64,000 bases of DNA, taken from Stramonita haemastoma (taxonomy: Eukaryota; Mollusca; Gastropoda; Neogastropoda; Muricidae). Below are positions 59,514 through 64,000 of the stretch, one piece after another (positions within the stretch are counted from its first letter, which is position 1; every line of letters starts with the position of its first letter). The translations under genes were made by a program, and so were the position numbers. Where the stretch lies: contig CM060334.1 in the NCBI GenBank assembly GCA_030674155.1, positions 26,264,342 through 26,328,341 on the forward strand, in the 5' to 3' direction. The notes beneath the pieces were generated by a model. The model was not told the origin of the DNA. It did not search any database and saw nothing but the letters and a program-made list of their open reading frames with translations.

Positions 59514-59852
59514 TTAAACTTTAAGTTAAAGTCTGTACCGAGGTGCTTATCTCGGTTTCTGTGGCGTTAAGCGACTGATAGTCATAGACTCTCCCTGGAT
59601 AGGACGCCAGTCTATCGCAGGGTAAACCCCTAACACAAGGTTTCTACCCCTTTTACACCTGGGTGGGGTGAGAAAATAGCCGTAAAGTGCCTTTTCCAAG
59701 GGCACAACGCCATAGCCGAAAGCTGGGATCCAACCCGCCACCTTTAGATTACGAGTCCAAGGGCACAACGCCATAGCCGAAAGCTGGGATCCAACCCGCC
59801 ACCTTTAGATTACGAGTCCAACGCCCTAACCACTAGACTACAGCGGCGGCCA
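59514..59852 (-). mobile_element. tRNA-derived SINE, family D, with duplicated head segment
   Basis: Flanked by actaagggatag at 59502-59513 and 59853-59864. The body matches the other family D copies. A 61-bp segment of the head, holding the B-box region, is repeated in tandem (starting at 59701 and again at 59762). Confidence 0.92.
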
Positions 59853-60184
59853 ACTAAGGGATAGATAGATATCAATCTAGATATTTTTCATATTGAACTG
59901 TGGGGGCAGAACATTTTTTTGTTTTTGTCTTCGCTTTTGGTTTTTTTTGTAGGCAACCATTGAGGGGAATTTCATAATAATATTGTCCTTAGTTCGTGAT
60001 TCGTCTCTTCCATTGAGAGACTGGTGAAATTCCCCGACCTTAAACAAAAGTGTCATTTTCAAAAATAGGCACCTGTCCATTCTGCAGATAAAACGTAAAA
60101 AGTAGATCTATCACCTATCCCCCCCACCCTCCACACACACACCATGCACAAGCCCTTGCCAACCTACCAGGCTGCAGTGCTCAC

Positions 60185-60400
60185 GCCGTTTCTTTGGATA
60201 TGTTGGCCCATAGCTGTGTTCCCCTTGTCTGTTGGATGATACAAGGACCAAATACGATCCCATTGTATTTCTCTTCGATTCTTTTCAGCAAACTCTCGAT
60301 CTCTGCTTCCGTTTGTCTTCCCATTTTCTTTTGATTGTTGATACAGATCAGGTACCTGACGAAGCTAACGTGGTGTTTGAACACATCTAATCTAATCAGC
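60185..60400 (-). CDS. Myb/SANT-like DNA-binding exon, nested in the transporter intron
   Basis: Acceptor cttttgtgcacag, donor gtgagc. From an ATG at 60324 it reads MGRQTEAEIESLLKRIEEKY then NGIVFGPCIIQQTRGTQLWA and NISKET. A leading acidic/hydrophobic helix, a (K/R)YN(G/V)I(V/L)xG turn and a later LWxxIxKE helix match Myb/SANT-like domains used by transposon-derived and regulatory proteins. The third helix would be in a following exon, not found. It may be a separate small gene or a transposon relic. Confidence 0.45.
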
Positions 60401-60529
60401 CTGTGCACAAAAGTGAAGCACTTTTTTTAAGGGGGGGGGGGGGGGGGGGGCGACAAGATATCGAAAAGAAACTGGGTGAGGTATCCTATCTTACAAAATT
60501 GGCTATCTGTCTCCTTCACAAATAATTAT

Positions 60530-60700
60530 TCCTTTTTCCCTCCTTCTGTCCAAAATCCCTTCCCAAATTTGCGCGTTAATCGCCATCTTGCTTTTGAAGG
60601 AACACATGACGGCGGTAAAACAAAAACGGTAATTGGTTAGATCTGGAACTCTCAACCAATCAAAAACGACAACAAGGCGGATGTTCGTTAAGTTATGTAA
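60530..60700 (-). promoter_or_regulatory. Promoter-like segment inside a transporter intron
   Basis: The minus strand has a CCAAT box (taaccaattacc, near 60635) and, about 40 bases on, caagatggcgatt, a YY1-type start-site motif. An opposite-facing CCAAT (caaccaatcaaaaa) lies at 60653. CpG is enriched relative to the intron. Confidence 0.45.
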
Positions 60701-61210
60701 CAAGTTATACACACGGCAGCCGTTACGATTCAGCCTTTTGTTTATTTTTTCATCTTTAAAAAATTCTTTTATCGATTCAAACAAGCTATTCACCAAAGAA
60801 GGGCAACTGCTTGGTTTGTTTATCTATCTGTTTATTTATTTATTTAATTGAACAAAAAAATGCAGGCGTTTCGTGACCTGACCAGTTTCATGGGGGGGGG
60901 GGGGGGGATAAGAAGCCCCCCCCCTCCTCCTCTTCATGAGGCATGTGCAGGGAACACAACTGTTTCCATCACTAGCATACCATGCAACAAAAGCAGCAAT
61001 TTTCACCGAAGAAGTACTTGCTGAATTGTGTAACTATGCCACTCTCCCTTGATTCAAAATTTGCATCAAAGTAAAATCGCAATAGTTTGCATCAAATGCT
61101 TCTTGTAGACAGACCTTAATGCTAGTTTACCTCCATGACCAAAAAACAACCACCCCAAATATATACAACGCCACATCTCTCTCTCTTGCTATGGACAGTT
61201 TTCGTCTCCT

Positions 61211-61353
61211 AAAGCAGCACAGAGACTGAGCTAGTCTTAGTTTATTCAGGACTATCTCTTTGGAGTATGATTCCATGTTGCAAAGCAGCACTAGAGACTG
61301 AGCTAGTCTTAGTTTATTCAGGACTATGCCTTTGGAGTATGATTCCATGTTGC
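61211..61353 (+). repeat. Two-copy 70-bp tandem duplication
   Basis: aaagcagcac, gagactgagctagtcttagt, ttattcaggactat and ggagtatgattccatgttgc occur twice in direct succession (break at 61281/61282). Confidence 0.9.
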
Positions 61354-61476
61354 TTTCATTTCTTTTTCCCTGGGATTCCCAGACGTGGGGAGTGACACAG
61401 AGTGCAAGATTATACAGAGTGAGTCCATCAGGGTGTTAAGGTGGGGAACGCCCAACAGCAACAATAGACTGCCCAC

Positions 61477-61611
61477 CTGTCCACACCAAAGTAGAGGAGG
61501 AAGCAGGAAGGGATCTCCATCAGCGCCGTGAGGAAATAATTGAGGTAGGGGTCACCAGCATAAGAGGTGGACATCATGTACAGTGCGAACACCACAAATG
61601 CCACTGTGAAC
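61477..61611 (-). CDS. SLC22-like exon b (helices 7-8)
   Basis: Acceptor gtgatggcag, donor gtgggc; 135 bases. It encodes FTVAFVVFALYMMSTSYAGD then PYLNYFLTALMEIPSCFLLY and FGVDR. The GDPYLNYFLxxLxEIP motif is characteristic of SLC22. Confidence 0.92.
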
Positions 61612-62099
61612 CTGCCATCACAAAATTAATCAGAGAGCATTTGGTAAAAAAAACAACAAAAAAAAACAACACAACAACCCCCCCCCCCCAACCCTACACC
61701 TGTACAACATTCCTTTCTTCAGCCTGTCTTATTTAACTTTTTAGTGGGTAGTGATTAATGGAAGGCACGCTTTCTTCACCATGGCCTAAGCTAAAAGGTT
61801 TGTCAGTTATTGATGTAAGTAAAAATATCAAAACCTTCATGAAAATGTACCGCTTTGAAATGTTACACAGGGATTGTCTTCATCCAGGGTTCACTCTCAA
61901 TATAACTGACATGAACTCTACACTTAAATCATAAAGAGAAGTGGAAAACCGACTTGGGCTATATGCCAGTGGGATCTGCCGGATAGCTCAGCTGCCACCC
62001 TGACTCAAAATTCAACGCCTTCAGATCACAAACATGCCGTTGGACCGATTGAGGGTTTGTTTGGGTTTTTCTTTTTTTTTCTTTTTTTTTTTTGCTGCT

Positions 62100-62215
62100 G
62101 TCAAATGAGATATGACCAAGAGAGTTTATACATAGGCTCGAACTTGAACCCAGGTCCTATAGATCACAAATTTAACCACCGAGCTATCCCACCCTCGAAC
62201 AAGCTAGGACTTGCA
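62100..62215 (-). mobile_element. SINE tRNA-like head, minus orientation
   Basis: The reverse complement reads gggatagctcggtggttaaa and gacctgggttcaagttc, A- and B-box like. No clear body. Confidence 0.5.
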
Positions 62216-62646
62216 GGGAAGAGTCCACCAATCTCTGCAACTAGCTACAGGTGCCAGCAGATTTATTGCACAGTAAATTTTTTTAAATACCCCATCCCTC
62301 TTCAGACACGAATATTGTTATTTTTTCATGTGTCTGAATCCCAAAGAAATATCCCTGAAACAGAGGCCCCTCTCTTTCAGGCATAAAATAATTTCCATGA
62401 TTTTTATTTATTCCCTCTATCTAAGTGTTGACATGTTCTCTATTAATTAACAGCCTTAGCATATGATGCCAGCTTTAAGGTTGTTGAATAATATTCTCTG
62501 TCACGTTTTTGTTTTGTTAGAGTATCTCGTCTTTTTCAAAAACAACAGTAATAACAACACAACAACAACAACACCAACAGCAACAAAAATTCACGTGAAA
62601 ACAGAGAGCAAAGTTGGCGGTGCCAAGTGCCCAGCGCCACACTGAC

Positions 62647-62863
62647 CAGGCAAGGAAGATAATCATGGCGTTGAAGAAGAGGATCTTGTGGCGGAACATG
62701 TCCAGGAGAGTCAGGGCGCGGGAGGCCCTCAGGTGGAGATCTCCCCCCTCTCCCTCTTTCTCCCCCGCCTTCTCCCCATCCGATGACGTTAGTGCCGTTT
62801 CCTCTCCCTCTCCATTCATCAGGGTGACCTCTGCTGGGTGGTTTACCGATTTCTCTGGTGTTC
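62647..62863 (-). CDS. SLC22-like exon a (central loop and start of helix 7)
   Basis: Encodes an acidic loop (EEVALT-like, with SSDGEKAGEKEGEGGDLHLR) then ALTLLDMFRHKILFFNAMII and FLAW. The donor is taken as gtcagt at 62646 because it leaves phase 2, as exon b requires. The acceptor near 62864 (ctgtcatccttgaag) is less certain. The long Glu/Gly/Lys-rich loop is unusual for the family. Confidence 0.8.
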
Positions 62864-63668
62864 CTTCAAGGATGACAGAAATATACTCTGCTTTATGACA
62901 ATCACAACTTTATAAAAAAAAAAGAAGATTTTTTGGAAATGGCTATTTTTCTTTGTATCAAAGACAAAAAATAACTAAAAGAGGATGGAAACTCAACTTT
63001 TGACCAACAGCAAAATGTAAAAGAAATTGTAAAAATTTGTAACTTTTCTCCCCTAAGGAAATATTAATTTTTTAAAAAGTTTCATTCTTCTTGCCATGAA
63101 CAAGGCAAAGAGACCCCCCCCCCCATCTCAACCCCTCTCAGCAAAAGACAAATAAAACGAAAATTAGTTAAATATCATCTTCTTTTGACACAAACAAGCT
63201 GACAAGAAAAAAAGCCCACCCTTAACTTTTGCCACCAAAATCAAAATAAAAGTAAAATTTAAAAAAAGGTCAACTCATCTTGCAATACTAAAAAAAGAAA
63301 AGAAATTTAAACTCTTAAGTTTTCTTGCCAAAAGGAAATTAAAAACAGGTAAAATAAACACTCTCCTTTGCTCATCGAAAAGAAAATAATATAAAAAGAT
63401 GAAAAACACCCCTGTCAGCTCCTTTATCTAAAAAGAAAAGAGAAAACAGTTCATTCATCTCACCAAAGAAAGAAAAACAAAAAACCCCTGAACCTTATTT
63501 TGCCGAAGACAAAAATAAAAGAGAGAAAAAAAGGAATGTTCTTGACAAAGATTAAAAACAGATCTCAATATTTCTCTCCAAAAGAAAAGAAAAAAAAGAA
63601 GACTGAAAAAATCCACAACACACACACACACACACCACACACAACACACACACACACACACAACACAC

Positions 63669-63723
<55 letters not shown>

Positions 63724-64000
63724 CACACACACAACACACCAGCACACACAACAACACACAATACTGACTCCGCTCACCACTAATAATGACAACAAATATA
63801 ATAAACACGACTTTTCCCCCCTGGAAGCAATCATAAAAAGAGGATATAAAATTTTCAAGCCAATAAAAATTTAACCCCCCCCCCCCCCTTTCCTAAGGAA
63901 TAAAGCCTAAATCTTTTAGCAACCCCCCCCCAAAAAAAAAAATAAAAAAAGGGAGTACTCATAAAATAAGAGGATAAACTCAACAACAACCAAAACAACA
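62864..64000. other. Transporter intron to the window edge
   Basis: Very A-rich on the + strand, with a degenerate series of aaaagaaaa/caactca units, a (CA)n block at 63616-63770 and C-runs. No upstream transporter exon was recognised here. Confidence 0.6.

Larger units (their letters stand above)
51120..62863 (-). other. Gene span: SLC22-type transporter, C-terminal half (six exons)
   Basis: SLC22 proteins are 12-helix major facilitators in the plasma membrane that move organic cations, anions or carnitine. The six minus-strand exons join in phase into about 270 residues: the end of the central cytoplasmic loop, then helices 7-12 with DPYLNYF, DRFGRK, TTELFPTNFRNQAMGTGS and LPETRGKALP motifs in the right order and spacing. 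The substrate cannot be told from this half. The N-terminal half (large extracellular loop, helices 1-6) is right of the window. It converges with the myosin gene. Confidence 0.88.

Overview
This is a gene-sparse, repeat-rich invertebrate nuclear genome window. Coding pieces are short exons with GT...AG borders and conserved reading phases, separated by long AT-rich introns full of microsatellites, minisatellites, tRNA-derived SINEs and small DNA transposons. The style of the SINEs and the protein matches suggest a mollusc, probably a gastropod. That is inference from remembered family style, not a database match.

Two protein-coding genes can be followed exon by exon, and they converge tail to tail. 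(1) On the + strand, 3636 to about 36568, fifteen exons encode the tail of an unconventional class IX myosin (MYO9-like): a low-complexity post-neck region, a basic/coiled region, a complete C1 zinc-binding domain split over two exons, a complete RhoGAP domain over four exons, a conserved post-GAP coiled segment, and an acidic tail. The motor and IQ exons lie upstream of the window. (2) On the - strand, 62863 down to 51120, six exons encode the C-terminal half of an SLC22-type (organic cation/anion/carnitine transporter-like) major facilitator protein, ending in the family's LPET motif and a stop codon. Its 5' exons lie beyond the right edge.

Layout: 1-3635 is an upstream myosin intron with SINEs. 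3636-36568 is the myosin tail. 36569 to about 43100 is 3'UTR and intergenic DNA with no clear exon. 43188-43268 is an orphan exon-like ORF. 44319-45345 is a piggyBac-like element with perfect TTAA-type flanks, CpG-rich promoter-like sequence and a tiny ORF. 45745-46655 holds palindromic elements carrying paired CCAAT and TATA boxes. 47000-51119 is the probable transporter 3' flank. 51480-54545 is a 3-kb minisatellite filling the last transporter intron. 57925-61476 is a transporter intron that also carries a promoter-like segment and a Myb/SANT-like exon on the same strand.

The most unusual signal is a recurring pattern in the myosin gene. The 3' splice site plus the first tens of bases of an exon have been copied in tandem upstream of the real exon. 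This is clearest at 18570-19620 (nine decoy acceptors) and 35905-36298 (six 64-bp units, each holding an acceptor, a 26-base exon copy and a donor). A related array surrounds exon 11, and the boundary of exon 13 is duplicated around a SINE. Three copies of one SINE family carry exact 12-bp target-site duplications, indicating recent activity.
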